From Sulfitobacter noctilucae (GTDB lineage: Bacteria > Pseudomonadota > Alphaproteobacteria > Rhodobacterales > Rhodobacteraceae): DNA of 64,000 nucleotides. The notes beneath the pieces were generated by a model, which was not told where the DNA came from, did no database searches, and saw nothing but the letters and a program-made list of their open reading frames with translations. Numbering within the stretch: the first letter of the stretch is position 1; each line of letters opens with the position of its first letter. Where the stretch lies: the NCBI RefSeq assembly GCF_000622365.1, contig NZ_JASC01000014.1, forward strand, positions 1,488,001 to 1,552,000, in the 5' to 3' direction. A program made the position numbers and the translations under genes. Positions 1 through 9,241 of the stretch are shown here, one piece after another.

Positions 1-741
1 CAATGCATCACTCATATGACGCTCTGCGCCGTTCTGGCCCATCATCTCGTAAGCGTTAACCACATCGCCGCGTATTTTCTCCGCCGATTGCATCATCCGG
101 CGCTTGGTATCAAGGCTGGCTTCCTCGCCCTCCTTCGGATCAAGCTTGTCCAACTCGGCGACCGCGTGGCGCAAAAAGTCTTCTTCGGCCTTGATCGCCT
201 CCCGCTCGGCCGCTGCTGCTGCCGCCGCCTTGCGGGCGGCACCCAGCGCCGACCATGCGCTGCGCACTTTGGCCTGCGCTGCTGCATTCCCGGCGAATTC
301 GTCCAGAATTGCGCGATGCCCCTTGGGATTCAGCAAGCCGCGATCATCATGCTGGCCGTGCAATTCCACCAGCGTATCCGATAGCGCGCGCAACACTTCG
401 CCCGAACATCGGCGGTTATTAACCCATGCAGTCTTGCGACCGTCGGCGCTGTTCACCCGGCGCAGGATCAACTCGTCCTCGACGGGCAGACCGGCCTCTT
501 CCAGCACTTGCCGTGCCGGATGATCGAGGGTCAAATCGAACCACGCCGTGACCTCGCCCTGTGCCGCACCCTGCCGCACCAGATCGGCCCGACCACGCCA
601 GCCCAGCACAAACCCCAGCGAATCCAGAAGGATAGATTTGCCCGCCCCGGTTTCACCAGTCAGCACGTTCAGACCCGGCTGGAACCCGAGTTCCAACCGG
701 TCAATGATCAGCATGTCAGAGATATCGAGCCCGCGCAGCAT
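1..741 (-). CDS. recN: DNA repair protein RecN (N-terminal part, cut by window edge)
   Basis: RecN is an SMC-like ATPase that acts on DNA ends in recombinational double-strand-break repair. The reading frame opens at 741 (M-L-R-G-L-D-I-S-D-M) and stays open to base 1, so about 247 codons are visible and the C-terminal half, with Walker B and signature motifs, lies outside the window. The Walker A motif GETGAGKS is at about residues 29-36, and Ala/Lys/Glu-rich sequence from about residue 170 suits the start of the coiled-coil arm. It follows bamD by 36 bases on the same strand, so it is probably the distal gene of the lpxC-bamD-recN group, an order common in alphaproteobacteria. Identification is firm from the N-terminal ATPase sequence. 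Confidence 0.95.
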   Translation of the reverse strand, partial: MLRGLDISDMLIIDRLELGFQPGLNVLTGETGAGKSILLDSLGFVLGWRGRADLVRQGAAQGEVTAWFDLTLDHPARQVLEEAGLPVEDELILRRVNSADGRKTAWVNNRRCSGEVLRALSDTLVELHGQHDDRGLLNPKGHRAILDEFAGNAAAQAKVRSAWSALGAARKAAAAAAAEREAIKAEEDFLRHAVAELDKLDPKEGEEASLDTKRRMMQSAEKIRGDVVNAYEMMGQNGAERHMSDAL

Positions 742-777
742 CAGATCAGCCTGTCGGGTGGGGCATTACCCCACCTG

Positions 778-1650
778 TTAAATCCACTCGCCCTTGATCG
801 TCTGGCGGTAAAGAGCGGCCAGCCAATTGTCCTTGAAGAACGCAGGCTCCAGCCCCTGCCCGGTCAACAGCTTATAGCTGTCTTCGTACCATTCGGTGGA
901 TTGGAAGTTGTGCCCCAGAATGGCCCCGGCGGTCTGCGCCTCGCGTGTAAGGCCCAGTGACAGATAGCTTTCCACCAGACGGTGCAGCGCCTCTGCGGTA
1001 TGGGTCGTAGTCTGGAAATCCTCGACCACCACACGAAAGCGGTTGATCGCGGCGGTATAGTGGTCCCGCCGCAAGTAGTAGCGCCCGATTTCCATCTCCT
1101 TGCCCGCCAGATGATCGAAGGCGAGATCGAACTTCAGAATGGAGGACTTCGCATATTCGCTGTCGGGATAGGTCTCGATCACGGTGCGCAGCGATTGCAA
1201 CGCCTGAAAGGTCAGCCCCTGATCGCGGCCCACTTCGTCGATCTGGTCATAATAGCTTAACGCCAGAAGATATTGCGCATAAGCGGCATCGTCATCTTCG
1301 GGATAGAAATCAATGAACCGCTGCGCTGAAGAGCGGCTATTTTCATAGTCCTGATCGCGGTGATAGGCAAAGGCCTGCATGATCAACGCCCGGCGCGCCC
1401 AGTCGGAATAGGGATACAGACGTTCAATCTCGGCAAAGAAAAACGCCCCTTCGCCCGGCTGATCACGGGACAGTTCGTATTCGCCCCGCTCGAATATCTG
1501 TTCGGCGGAATATGTCTCAAGCGGGATGTCCTGAGGGTTAAAGAAGCTCCCCCCCACAAGACCTGCGTTTCTGTTGCCACCACAGGCCGCAAGGCCGGAC
1601 AATACAAGCACGGTACAGATCATCCGTACGGCTGAACCCCTGTCGCTCAT
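778..1650 (-). CDS. bamD: Outer membrane assembly lipoprotein BamD (ComL/YfiO)
   Basis: BamD is an essential lipoprotein partner of BamA in the complex that inserts beta-barrel proteins into the outer membrane. The 290-residue product starts with a lipoprotein signal ending in the lipobox L-A-A-C (Cys23). TPR-type helical repeats follow, including segments starting AEQIFERGEYEL, EDDDAAYAQYLLALSYY and ALHRLVESYLSLGLTREA. Length is slightly above the roughly 245-280 usual for the family. The start at 1650 has AGAGG about seven bases upstream. Met10 is a possible alternative but would shorten the n-region of the signal. The gene lies 227 bases after lpxC, so it may have its own promoter. Confidence 0.95.
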   Translation of the reverse strand: MSDRGSAVRMICTVLVLSGLAACGGNRNAGLVGGSFFNPQDIPLETYSAEQIFERGEYELSRDQPGEGAFFFAEIERLYPYSDWARRALIMQAFAYHRDQDYENSRSSAQRFIDFYPEDDDAAYAQYLLALSYYDQIDEVGRDQGLTFQALQSLRTVIETYPDSEYAKSSILKFDLAFDHLAGKEMEIGRYYLRRDHYTAAINRFRVVVEDFQTTTHTAEALHRLVESYLSLGLTREAQTAGAILGHNFQSTEWYEDSYKLLTGQGLEPAFFKDNWLAALYRQTIKGEWI

Positions 1651-1836
1651 CCCTGAACCTCTTGCATCTATACACCTTTGGTCTTGGCGACCCTTTGTTG
1701 TGCTCTTGCTAGCACATTATTCTGCAATGCAAAACGCCGATTGCCCCGAATTTCGCAGGGTAGCGAAAATGCGGATGCAGGTCAGTGCCTGAATGCTTTG
1801 ACAAGAAATTACTACGGCGGGGAGAGAGGATCAATG

Positions 1837-1876
1837 GGGCCCGAAGCGTATCATCAGAGCGCCGCAAAACGGGCCC
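1837..1876 (-). terminator. Inverted repeat directly after lpxC
   Basis: GGGCCCG (1837-1843) and CGGGCCC (1870-1876) form a perfect 7-bp stem that begins directly after the lpxC stop codon. There is no clear T-tract, so intrinsic termination is only a guess. Between this repeat and the bamD start I see no gene; the stretch should hold the bamD ribosome binding site and perhaps a promoter. Confidence 0.35.
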
Positions 1877-2800
1877 TCAGGCAACTTCGGGAATTTCATC
1901 CCAGACGAGACCGTATCCCGGCAAACGCTGCGCCATGTCGCGGTCACATTCCACCATGCGCACCGCACCGGGCGTGGCAAAAAGCTTGCGCAGCAGCGTG
2001 TTAGTCAATGAATGACCCGCACGCACGCCCGTGTAATGCCCCAGAAGCGGCGCACCGGCCAATGCCAGATCACCCAATGCATCCAGCATCTTGTGGCGCA
2101 CAGGCTCATCTGCATAGCGCAGACCACCGGGGCTGACGACTTTGTCACCGTCAAAGACCACGGCGTTTTCGCCGGAATTGCCGCCCAAGGCCAGACCATT
2201 GGCCTGCATCGCGTCCACGTCCGCCTTGCGGCAGAAAGTGCGGCTGTCTGAGAGTTCGCGCGCGAAGGAGCCGTTGTTCATCACCAAAGATTTGCTCTGA
2301 CGGCCAATGGCTTCGTCCACGAAATCAATTTCGAAATCAATCCGCAACGTGTCAGAAGGTGCCAGCGTCGCTGATGCGTCGCCTTCCGATACTGTAACCG
2401 TTTCCAGCACTTCGAATGCCATGACAGGCGCGGGCAGCACGCGGATGCCGCGCTGCATGAAGCCGCGCACGAATGGCACGGCGGATCCGTCAAGGATTGG
2501 CACTTCGGGACCATCAAGTTCGATCAGCGCATTATGGATGCCACACCCTGCAAGGGCCGCCATCAGATGCTCTACCGTAGACACCGATAGGCCCGCCGCG
2601 TTTTCAAGCTTTGTGCACAAAGGCGAGCGGTTCACCGCATCCCATCGCGCAGGGATCATACGATCGCCTACCATAACGTCCGTGCGTTTGAACCAAATGC
2701 CATGGTGCACGCCTGCCGGGCGCACGGTTACCGTTGCTGGCAAGCCGGAATGCAGGCCTTTGCCGTCGAAACTGATCGGTGTTTTGATCGTAGTCTGCAC
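1877..2800 (-). CDS. lpxC: UDP-3-O-acyl-N-acetylglucosamine deacetylase LpxC
   Basis: LpxC is the cytoplasmic zinc amidase that commits UDP-3-O-acyl-GlcNAc to lipid A synthesis. The 307-residue length matches the family. The metal ligands and acid/base residues are in their usual motifs: STVEHLM (His78), HKMLDALGD (His236, Asp240) and RAGHSLTN (His263). The start is GTG at 2800, preceded by GAGG at good spacing. It sits downstream of ftsZ on the same strand, separated by the ftsZ terminator, and has an inverted repeat in its leader (2833-2880). This places lipid A synthesis next to the division genes, as in many proteobacteria. Confidence 0.97.
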   Translation of the reverse strand: MQTTIKTPISFDGKGLHSGLPATVTVRPAGVHHGIWFKRTDVMVGDRMIPARWDAVNRSPLCTKLENAAGLSVSTVEHLMAALAGCGIHNALIELDGPEVPILDGSAVPFVRGFMQRGIRVLPAPVMAFEVLETVTVSEGDASATLAPSDTLRIDFEIDFVDEAIGRQSKSLVMNNGSFARELSDSRTFCRKADVDAMQANGLALGGNSGENAVVFDGDKVVSPGGLRYADEPVRHKMLDALGDLALAGAPLLGHYTGVRAGHSLTNTLLRKLFATPGAVRMVECDRDMAQRLPGYGLVWDEIPEVA

Positions 2801-2832
2801 TTTGTTAACCTCGGGTTCATAGATCGCTGTCT

Positions 2833-2880
2833 AGATTGAGTGTGATCTAGGACGCGGGGTGGTGACACTCAACTCAATCT
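2833..2880 (-). promoter_or_regulatory. Nested inverted repeats in the lpxC leader
   Basis: AGATTGAGT (2833-2841) pairs perfectly with ACTCAATCT (2872-2880). A shifted alternative, TTGAGTGT (2836-2843) with ACACTCAA (2865-2872), is also perfect. The element ends 33 bases upstream of the lpxC GTG. It could be a leader RNA hairpin with two exclusive registers or a DNA operator. I know of no named regulator with this site. Confidence 0.45.
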
Positions 2881-2957
2881 TTGCAACCGACTGAAACATG
2901 GCTGTAACAAAACGGCGCGATCATGCCTGCCCGGCCCTAAGGGTATGTGCCAAAACG

Positions 2958-2987
2958 AAAAAAGGCCGCCCGAAGGCGACCTCTTTT
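2958..2987 (-). terminator. Rho-independent terminator of ftsZ
   Basis: On the minus strand GGTCGCC (2981-2975), loop TTCG and GGCGGCC (2970-2964) form a 7-bp stem with one G-T pair. It is followed by TTTTTT, about 20 bases after the ftsZ stop. The stable TTCG tetraloop and T-run are typical of an intrinsic terminator and separate the dcw transcript from lpxC. Confidence 0.9.
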
Positions 2988-3004
2988 GTCACAAATGTGA
3001 CTGA

Positions 3005-4672
3005 TTAATTTGCCTGACGGCGCAGGAATGCCGGAATTTCGATGCGATCCTGGTCGGCATCCTGCTCTGGCTTTTGCTGCGGTGCAGCAGCAACACGGGG
3101 CTGCGGCGCAGCTGCGGGCTGCTGCTGAACCGGTGGTTGCTGGCGCGCCGGGCGCTGCTGTGGCTGAGCTTGGGCCTCGCCTTCTGCATGGCCTGTCATA
3201 CGGTTGATCAGGGAGTTGATCCCGAAACGAGGCTTGTCGCCACCGGCCTGACCACCTTCAGCCGCAGGCTGGCGCTGCTGCGCGGGCTGGGCCTGTGTCG
3301 GGCTGGTTTTCTGCGCAGCGGCACGCAAACGGGCCAACGCCTCTGGCGATGGCGTGCCTGGTGCCGGCGCACGTGGCGCGACATAGGCTTCGGGCTGCGC
3401 TTCAAGGTCTTCCTCACGGCGTGGCTCGAACGCTGCGACCTCGGGCTGGTATGCCGGTGGCGGCAGATCATCGGCGGCATCTGCGGTTTCTTCCTCCGCA
3501 AAGATATCCTCGGCCTGTTCCTGTGCGGCGGTGCGCTGCACATCCATATCTTCGAACAAGGTTGGCGCGTTTGTCTCTTCTTGCTGCGGTGCCGCTGTTG
3601 CGGCTGTTGCAGATACTGCGGCGGCTGCTGCAGGTGCTTCAAACGACTGCTGCGGCAAAGGCTGGCTCATGGAGCGACGCGGTACCGGCATTTCGGTGTT
3701 CACATCCATCGCATCGATGCCTGTGGCCACAACGCTGACGCGCATGAGACCACCAAGACCTTCGTCCAGTGTCGAACCAACGATGATGTTGGCCTCCGGG
3801 TCCACTTCCTCGCGGATGCGGTTGGCCGCTTCGTCCAGTTCGAACAGCGTCAGATCGGCACCGCCAGTGATGTTGATCAGAACACCCTTCGCGCCACGCA
3901 GGCTGATTTCGTCCAGCAGCGGGTTCGCAATGGCCTTCTCGGCGGCCTGAATGGCGCGATCTTCGCCCTCGGCCTCGCCTGTCCCCATCATCGCCTTGCC
4001 CATCTCGTCCATCACGGCGCGGACATCAGCAAAGTCGAGGTTGATCAGGCCCGGACGGACCATCAGGTCGGTCACGCCTTTGACACCTTGATAAAGCACG
4101 TCATCCGCCATGGAGAATGCTTCGGTGAAAGTTGTCTTTTCGTTTGCCAGACGGAACAGGTTCTGGTTCGGAATGATAATCAGCGTATCGACAACCTTTT
4201 GCAGCGATTCAACGCCGTCCTCGGCCTGACGCATGCGCTTGGCACCTTCAAACTGGAAGGGCTTGGTCACAACACCAACGGTCAAAACACCCAGCTCGCG
4301 GGCGGCTTGCGCGATGATTGGCGCGGCCCCTGTCCCGGTGCCGCCGCCCATGCCGGCAGTGATAAAGCACATATGCGCACCAGCCAGATGATCGACAATC
4401 TGTTCGATTGATTCTTCAGCAGCGGCGGCACCCACGGAAGCCCGCGCACCCGCGCCAAGACCTTCGGTTACCTTGATACCCAGCTGGACGCGGTTTTCCG
4501 ACTTGGCCTGCTGGAGTGCCTGCGCATCCGTGTTCGCCACGACAAACTCGACGCCATCCAGTTGTTTTTCGATCATATTGTTGACCGCATTACCACCGGC
4601 ACCACCCACACCGAAAACGGTGATCCGTGGCTTGAGGTCTTCCTGACCGGGCATCGAAAGATTGAGTGTCAT
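3005..4672 (-). CDS. ftsZ: Cell division protein FtsZ
   Basis: FtsZ is the tubulin-like GTPase that forms the cytokinetic ring. From the start at 4672 (M-T-L-N-L-S-M-P-G) it has 555 residues. The GTPase core covers about residues 15-320, with GVGGAGGN at 21-28 and the tubulin signature GGGTGTG at 109-115. A long Ala/Gln/Pro/Glu-rich disordered linker runs to about 535. The C-terminal peptide [10 protein letters not shown], which binds FtsA and other partners, closes the protein. This linker is much longer than in E. coli, as is usual in alphaproteobacteria. The frame opens 22 codons further upstream, but that extension lacks the conserved N-terminus, and 4672 has a purine-rich GGCGGA upstream. 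It ends at a strong terminator. Confidence 0.97.
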   Translation of the reverse strand: MTLNLSMPGQEDLKPRITVFGVGGAGGNAVNNMIEKQLDGVEFVVANTDAQALQQAKSENRVQLGIKVTEGLGAGARASVGAAAAEESIEQIVDHLAGAHMCFITAGMGGGTGTGAAPIIAQAARELGVLTVGVVTKPFQFEGAKRMRQAEDGVESLQKVVDTLIIIPNQNLFRLANEKTTFTEAFSMADDVLYQGVKGVTDLMVRPGLINLDFADVRAVMDEMGKAMMGTGEAEGEDRAIQAAEKAIANPLLDEISLRGAKGVLINITGGADLTLFELDEAANRIREEVDPEANIIVGSTLDEGLGGLMRVSVVATGIDAMDVNTEMPVPRRSMSQPLPQQSFEAPAAAAAVSATAATAAPQQEETNAPTLFEDMDVQRTAAQEQAEDIFAEEETADAADDLPPPAYQPEVAAFEPRREEDLEAQPEAYVAPRAPAPGTPSPEALARLRAAAQKTSPTQAQPAQQRQPAAEGGQAGGDKPRFGINSLINRMTGHAEGEAQAQPQQRPARQQPPVQQQPAAAPQPRVAAAPQQKPEQDADQDRIEIPAFLRRQAN

Positions 4673-5045
4673 GTGCTGTCCGCCTGTTGTTAAGCCCACG
4701 TCCCATGAGCGCATTATCGTCAAATATTTATGCAACATTAACGGTACTGTCCCGCCACGTCACCTATAAATCACCGATTTCCTACCAAATATGGCGCAAA
4801 CTTGGCAAGCAACACGCGAGATTTCGCCTAAACCGCCAAATCTGGTGAGAAATGTGAAACACACCACAAAACACGGCTCGGCCCGCACCCAACCAGGGCG
4901 GGAAAAACGACTCAATTCTGTTTAGGTCCTGCTCGACCCGCGCGTGTCTTTTGGTGTGGCTCTCAAACTGGCCTCGACACTTGTCTCATCATAGAACGGC
5001 GGGAGACGCTTGTCACCCAAATTCAGAGCGCCGCGGCCCCTTCCC
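4673..5045 (-). promoter_or_regulatory. 373-base leader and promoter region of ftsZ
   Basis: No convincing gene lies here. The stretch separates the acyltransferase-like gene from ftsZ and is AT-rich near the ftsZ end. ftsZ often has its own promoter in addition to read-through from ftsQA. On the minus strand a TTAA, seven bases, TAAA arrangement (around 4742-4728) is one base short of a CtrA full site, too weak to call. I see no terminator, so transcription from upstream could continue into ftsZ. Confidence 0.35.
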
Positions 5046-5975
5046 TTACGTGCCTTGGTCCGTTCCACGCAGGGCTTTTGACCAATGCCGATCCAGCGCA
5101 AAGGTCCATTCGTCAGGATGCGCAATGTTCAGCTGCTCCAGTGCATCGACCCAGGCCTGCGTTGTGCCCAGAAGATCGGGGGTCGCGTCGACCGCCGGCC
5201 CCATCTCAAGCGTAATTGTTGAACTGCTCTGCACCACGGTGGCCGCGACAATCGGCACGCCTGCTTTCTCCGCAAAACGCGCAGGCCAGCTTGCAATGCC
5301 TACGGGTGCGCCAAACGACGTGACCCGCACCACGTCATTCGAGATATCTACAGGGTCGTCCGCTGGCGGCGTTGTGCGCAAACGATCGGCAATCGCGACC
5401 ACCAACTGCCCTTTCTTCAGCGCAGTCAGCACCTGCCGGGCGACAACCGTCGGGTTTTCCAATTGGATATCAAGGAACTTGCAGCCGAGGTTCCGATAAA
5501 GCCCCAACTCTGATGCCGCGCGCCGTTTGTCTGCGGTGGACCGGACCAGCGCCAGATAGGGATAGTGCCGCGACAGCCCCCGTCCCATCGCCAGCGTGGC
5601 ATGGGCATGGGGCACCAACAACAGCACCCCACCTTGGCTGAGCATCGCGTCCAACCGTTCTTGATCCGGAATACGCAGCATTGCGTCGATCGCATCGGTA
5701 CGCCCATGCCGCACCTGTTCGATACGGTCAAACCCGCGCAAAAAACCGCGGACATAACGGTGAAACAGCCGCAAGGATGATGCCCAGCCGACATGGCGTC
5801 TCAGGGCGGCGAAGGTGGCCCGCACCTTGCTGCCCGGCACCAGATAGGCGATCCAAAGCACCACGCCAAAGACGCCGTATCCCAATTTGCGCACAGGCCG
5901 CGAACGCCGCGCCAGCCAAGAGGCGCCCGCATCATAGTAGACCCAGATGCGGTCCTTTGTGTCTTTGAAACTCAT
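5046..5975 (-). CDS. LpxL/HtrB-like lysophospholipid acyltransferase family protein
   Basis: The 309-residue product resembles the LpxL/LpxM lipid A late acyltransferases. It has an N-terminal hydrophobic anchor (about residues 30-50), a middle segment VLLLVPHAHATLAMG where the catalytic His motif is expected, and a C-terminal family-like region. The family uses HX4D/E; here the His is followed by A-H-A-T-L, so the acidic residue is absent or displaced. It may be a divergent enzyme or a non-catalytic homologue. It lies between ftsA and ftsZ on the same strand, 35 bases after ftsA's gene boundary side, an unusual location that links envelope lipid modification to the division operon. The exact substrate cannot be read from the sequence. 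Confidence 0.7.
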   Translation of the reverse strand: MSFKDTKDRIWVYYDAGASWLARRSRPVRKLGYGVFGVVLWIAYLVPGSKVRATFAALRRHVGWASSLRLFHRYVRGFLRGFDRIEQVRHGRTDAIDAMLRIPDQERLDAMLSQGGVLLLVPHAHATLAMGRGLSRHYPYLALVRSTADKRRAASELGLYRNLGCKFLDIQLENPTVVARQVLTALKKGQLVVAIADRLRTTPPADDPVDISNDVVRVTSFGAPVGIASWPARFAEKAGVPIVAATVVQSSSTITLEMGPAVDATPDLLGTTQAWVDALEQLNIAHPDEWTFALDRHWSKALRGTDQGT

Positions 5976-6010
5976 GAGGTCTGTCTAGCCGAAGCCGCAG
6001 CAAGCGCAAA

Positions 6011-7345
6011 CTACCAGTTGTCCTTGAACCACTTCACCGCACGTTTCAGCGAACGTGCCGGGTATTTATCTGCCGGAATATCGAAGTCCCACCATTCATC
6101 CTGTGGATGTGCGGCAAAGAGCGATAGCCCCACGGCAGAGGCAAAGCCCGGCCCCGTCGCCGCCTGTGGCAATCCATGCACGCGAAGTGGCCGCCCCAGA
6201 CGCACCTGTTGGCCCAGAATTTTGCTGGCCAACCCGTCAAGGCCGGGGATCTGGCTGCCGCCACCGGTGAGCACGATCTGTTGGCTGGGCAGATGGTCAA
6301 AGCCTGCCGCATCCAGACGCACGCGCACTTCTTCCAGGATTTCTTCGACCCGTGGTCGCATGATGCCGATCAGCTCCGCGCGGCTGGCGGTGCGGCGGTC
6401 ATGTTCGTAGTCGCCGGTATCGCCGCCGATCTCGATCATTTCGCGGTCGTCCATGCCCGTGGCGTGCACGCCGCCATAAAAGGTCTTGATCCGTTCTGCA
6501 TTCGCCGTTGGCACCTGAAGTCCCAGCGAGATATCCTGCGTGACGTGATCGCCCCCTATGCGCACGGTATCCGCATAGATCATGTGTTTCTTGATGAAGA
6601 TCGACAGGCCGGTGGCACCGCCCCCCATGTCGATACAAGCGGCACCCAATTCCTGTTCGTCCTCGACCAACGTCGAGATGCCGGAGACATAGGCCGAAGA
6701 TGCAATCCCCGCCAGTTCCAGATCACAGCGTTTGATGCAATGCGCCAGATGCTGCACGGCGGCGGCATCGACGGTCAGCATATGCATGTCCACTGAAAGC
6801 ATCTGCCCCATCTGGCCCCGCGGATCGCTGAGACCGGAGCGGTGATCAAGCGCAAAGTTCACCGGCTGGGCATGGAGGACTTCGCGGTCCTCGCCATATT
6901 CGGGAACTTCACATTCGGCGAGCACACGAGCCACATCGTCTTCGGCCACGGTTTCCCCGTCCAGATCAATTTGCGCATCAAGCCCGTAGCTGCGCGGCTC
7001 GGCGCCGGAGAAACAGGCGATGACCTGATCAACGCGGATACCGGCCATTTTTTGCGCGGCTTGCAAAGCGGTGCGGATGGCGCGTTCGGTTTCGCCCATG
7101 GCGCAGATCTCGCCAAATTTCACGCCGCGCGAACGGGTCGTCGCGGCACCGATTACGCGAAAACCGCTTTGCCCCGCCAGCGAGCCGATCGTGCCCTCGT
7201 CATTCAGCGTATCACCACCGTCAAAGCGCAGAACCAGGCATGCGATCTTGGAACTGCCCACATCCAGAATGGCCACCACGCCCCGCTGCATGGCAATCTT
7301 GCGCATATGGCGCATGGATCTTTGGCTCTCGTATAGATCGTTCAT
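6011..7345 (-). CDS. ftsA: Cell division protein FtsA
   Basis: FtsA is the actin-like ATPase that tethers FtsZ to the inner membrane and recruits later division proteins. The 444-residue protein has the phosphate-1 motif VAILDVGSSKIACLV near residue 23, the SHS2/1C region and the second phosphate region (IVLTGGGSQIPG). It ends in an amphipathic membrane-targeting helix with K-R-A-V-K-W-F-K. The start at 7345 (M-N-D-L-Y-E-S) lies just upstream of the ftsQ stop, so the genes overlap by about 30 bases. A longer frame to 7408 exists but overlaps ftsQ further with no conserved sequence. It is followed by the acyltransferase-like gene rather than directly by ftsZ. Confidence 0.96.
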   Translation of the reverse strand: MNDLYESQRSMRHMRKIAMQRGVVAILDVGSSKIACLVLRFDGGDTLNDEGTIGSLAGQSGFRVIGAATTRSRGVKFGEICAMGETERAIRTALQAAQKMAGIRVDQVIACFSGAEPRSYGLDAQIDLDGETVAEDDVARVLAECEVPEYGEDREVLHAQPVNFALDHRSGLSDPRGQMGQMLSVDMHMLTVDAAAVQHLAHCIKRCDLELAGIASSAYVSGISTLVEDEQELGAACIDMGGGATGLSIFIKKHMIYADTVRIGGDHVTQDISLGLQVPTANAERIKTFYGGVHATGMDDREMIEIGGDTGDYEHDRRTASRAELIGIMRPRVEEILEEVRVRLDAAGFDHLPSQQIVLTGGGSQIPGLDGLASKILGQQVRLGRPLRVHGLPQAATGPGFASAVGLSLFAAHPQDEWWDFDIPADKYPARSLKRAVKWFKDNW

Positions 7346-7374
7346 TGCTGCTCTGCCTTTATTGTCCGGATCAT

Positions 7375-8253
7375 TTATTGATCCTTGTCTTGTTTGATTT
7401 GCCACCAAGCCTCGGTCGCATCGGCGGTCATTCTGATGGTCGGCCGCTGGGCCAGCCGCATGTCGACCCGTGCCACATCGCGGGTCAGCACCTCTTGGGC
7501 GCGGTCCAGCGCGATCACGCGTTCCAGCGCGGGCAGCGGATTGGTTTCGGGCAGCATGATCCGCTGATCACGGTCCAGCACCACATCCCAGCGGCGGTTG
7601 CCCATGCGCACAAGGCCGCGCACCCGGCCGCCCAAAGCCTCGGCTACGTTCATCAGGGTCAAGGCTTCGGGCACATGCCGTGCCGCACCCTCCCCCGCAA
7701 TCAAAGGCAGGTCGGCGTGGTCGCTGCGCGCCTCTACATCAGCCACCGAAGCGCCCCCCTCGTCCAGCAGCAACAAACCGTCATCATTGCGCCAGACCGC
7801 GACAGGTTTGCGTGGCGTGATATCGACATGCAGGATACCGCCCGGACGGATGCGCACATTCGCGGCACGCACACCGGGCAAGGCGATGATCTTTGATCGC
7901 AGAACCGGAAGATCAAGGTCAAAGGAGCTTTGGGGAAATTCAATGGCGACGGCGGTGCGGATGTCGGCGGCCAGCCGTCCTTCGGCACCATCCACGGCCA
8001 TCAGCTTGACCATGAACTCGGGCCGTTCCTGAATGCTGGCACGTGCATCGGCCACCGCTTGAGTGATCGCACCGCGCCGCCCCTCGTCGCTCAGATAGAT
8101 CGTGCCTGCCATCAACGTCAGGCAAAACGGCACGCCCGCCCGCAGCGCCAACCGAAAGCCCGGTGTCAGCATCAGGCGCTGCATCCGCCATGCCCAGCGC
8201 GATGGTGCCGGATCGGATTTGAGCGGCTTTTTGCGCGGGATCAACGATCGCAT
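7375..8253 (-). CDS. ftsQ: Cell division protein FtsQ
   Basis: FtsQ is a bitopic inner membrane protein that links early and late divisome components. The 292-residue product has a basic cytoplasmic tail, one transmembrane segment (about residues 38-55, AGVPFCLTLMAGTIYL), a POTRA domain (about 75-150) and a beta domain. The start at 8253 (M-R-S-L-I-P-R-K-K) has GGAGG seven bases upstream. It overlaps the ddl stop by 13 bases, which suggests translational coupling. The frame extends nine codons further, but the Shine-Dalgarno position decides for 8253. Confidence 0.94.
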   Translation of the reverse strand: MRSLIPRKKPLKSDPAPSRWAWRMQRLMLTPGFRLALRAGVPFCLTLMAGTIYLSDEGRRGAITQAVADARASIQERPEFMVKLMAVDGAEGRLAADIRTAVAIEFPQSSFDLDLPVLRSKIIALPGVRAANVRIRPGGILHVDITPRKPVAVWRNDDGLLLLDEGGASVADVEARSDHADLPLIAGEGAARHVPEALTLMNVAEALGGRVRGLVRMGNRRWDVVLDRDQRIMLPETNPLPALERVIALDRAQEVLTRDVARVDMRLAQRPTIRMTADATEAWWQIKQDKDQ

Positions 8254-9164
8254 GAGGCGTCCTCCACCATCCAGGCACAAAAATCAGGAAAGGAGATGCC
8301 GCAGGCCTGTGCCTGTTCGGGCGACAGCGATGTGGCAGTCATGCCCGGTTGCGTGTTGGTTTCCAGCAAAATCAGCCCGGCGGCTCCCTTGCTTTCGTCC
8401 CAGCGGAAATCCGTGCGGCTGACACCACGACAGCCCAAAGCCTTATGCGCCGTCAGCGCGTATTCCATGCACAGATCGAAAATCTCTTGTGGAATGTCGG
8501 CGGGCACCACATGGCTTGATCCGCCTTCTTTGTATTTCGCATCGTAATCATACCAACCGGTGGTGATGATATCGGTCACGGTCAGGGCGCGGTCGCCCAT
8601 CACCGTCGTCGTCATCTCGCGGCCCGGCGCAAAGGCTTCGACCATAACGGTCTCGGGCATCTGGTCATCCAGCTGCGGCGGACCCTTGGCCGCATCTTCC
8701 ACCAGATAGACTCCGACACTTGATCCTTCGTTATTGGGCTTCACCACGTAAGGTGGCGGCATCACATGCCCGGCGATCACATCCGCTTTGGCGACAGTCA
8801 TGCTTTGCATCACCGGCAATCCGTGCGCCTCGAACACTTCCTTGGTGCGCTGTTTGTCCATCGCGAGGGCCGAGGCCAGCACGCCCGAATGGCTATAGCG
8901 CAGCCCCATCCACTCCAGCATGCCCTGCACGCAGCCATCCTCGCCCCAACGGCCATGCAGACAATTCAGCACCGCGTCAGGTTTCAGGTCGCCCAGAACG
9001 GCACAAAGGTCGGGGCCTGCATCGACCTCGATCACGCTATAGCCTTGATGTTCCCGCAGGGCCTCGGCGCAGGCGCGCCCGGTTGACAGTGACACCTCGC
9101 GTTCCGCCGAGGGGCCACCCATAATCACCGCCACTGTCGGGGTTTGTCTGCTCGACGTACCCAC
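8241..9164 (-). CDS. ddl: D-alanine--D-alanine ligase
   Basis: Ddl is the ATP-grasp enzyme that makes D-Ala-D-Ala for the peptidoglycan stem peptide. The 307-residue length is typical of DdlB. Visible motifs are GGPSAEREVSLSTG at about 16-29, the ATP-binding VKPNNEGSSVGVYLV, and the metal-binding and dipeptide motif LLETNTQPGMT near the C-terminus. The start is GTG at 9164 with AAAGG upstream. It overlaps ftsQ at its 3' end and follows murB after a 77-base gap that contains two short GC hairpins. Confidence 0.97.
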   Translation of the reverse strand: MGTSSRQTPTVAVIMGGPSAEREVSLSTGRACAEALREHQGYSVIEVDAGPDLCAVLGDLKPDAVLNCLHGRWGEDGCVQGMLEWMGLRYSHSGVLASALAMDKQRTKEVFEAHGLPVMQSMTVAKADVIAGHVMPPPYVVKPNNEGSSVGVYLVEDAAKGPPQLDDQMPETVMVEAFAPGREMTTTVMGDRALTVTDIITTGWYDYDAKYKEGGSSHVVPADIPQEIFDLCMEYALTAHKALGCRGVSRTDFRWDESKGAAGLILLETNTQPGMTATSLSPEQAQACGISFPDFCAWMVEDASCDR

Positions 9165-9241
9165 TTAACTGCCTTTTTCCCGGACCTTTTGCGGTCCTTT
9201 TTGTTGGTCTTTGCCGATTTTTCCGGCTTGTTTTACGCGCT

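Noticed and set aside
3074..4411. 445-codon plus-strand frame opposite ftsZ
   Set aside because: Rich in Cys, Arg and Trp runs typical of antisense translation; ftsZ is certain on the other strand.
4728..4742. CtrA-like half-sites upstream of ftsZ
   Set aside because: The second half-site has a mismatch; without conservation data it is not above chance in AT-rich DNA.
4922..5125. 67-codon frame after the acyltransferase-like gene
   Set aside because: It overlaps the end of that gene in another frame and has no support from start signals.
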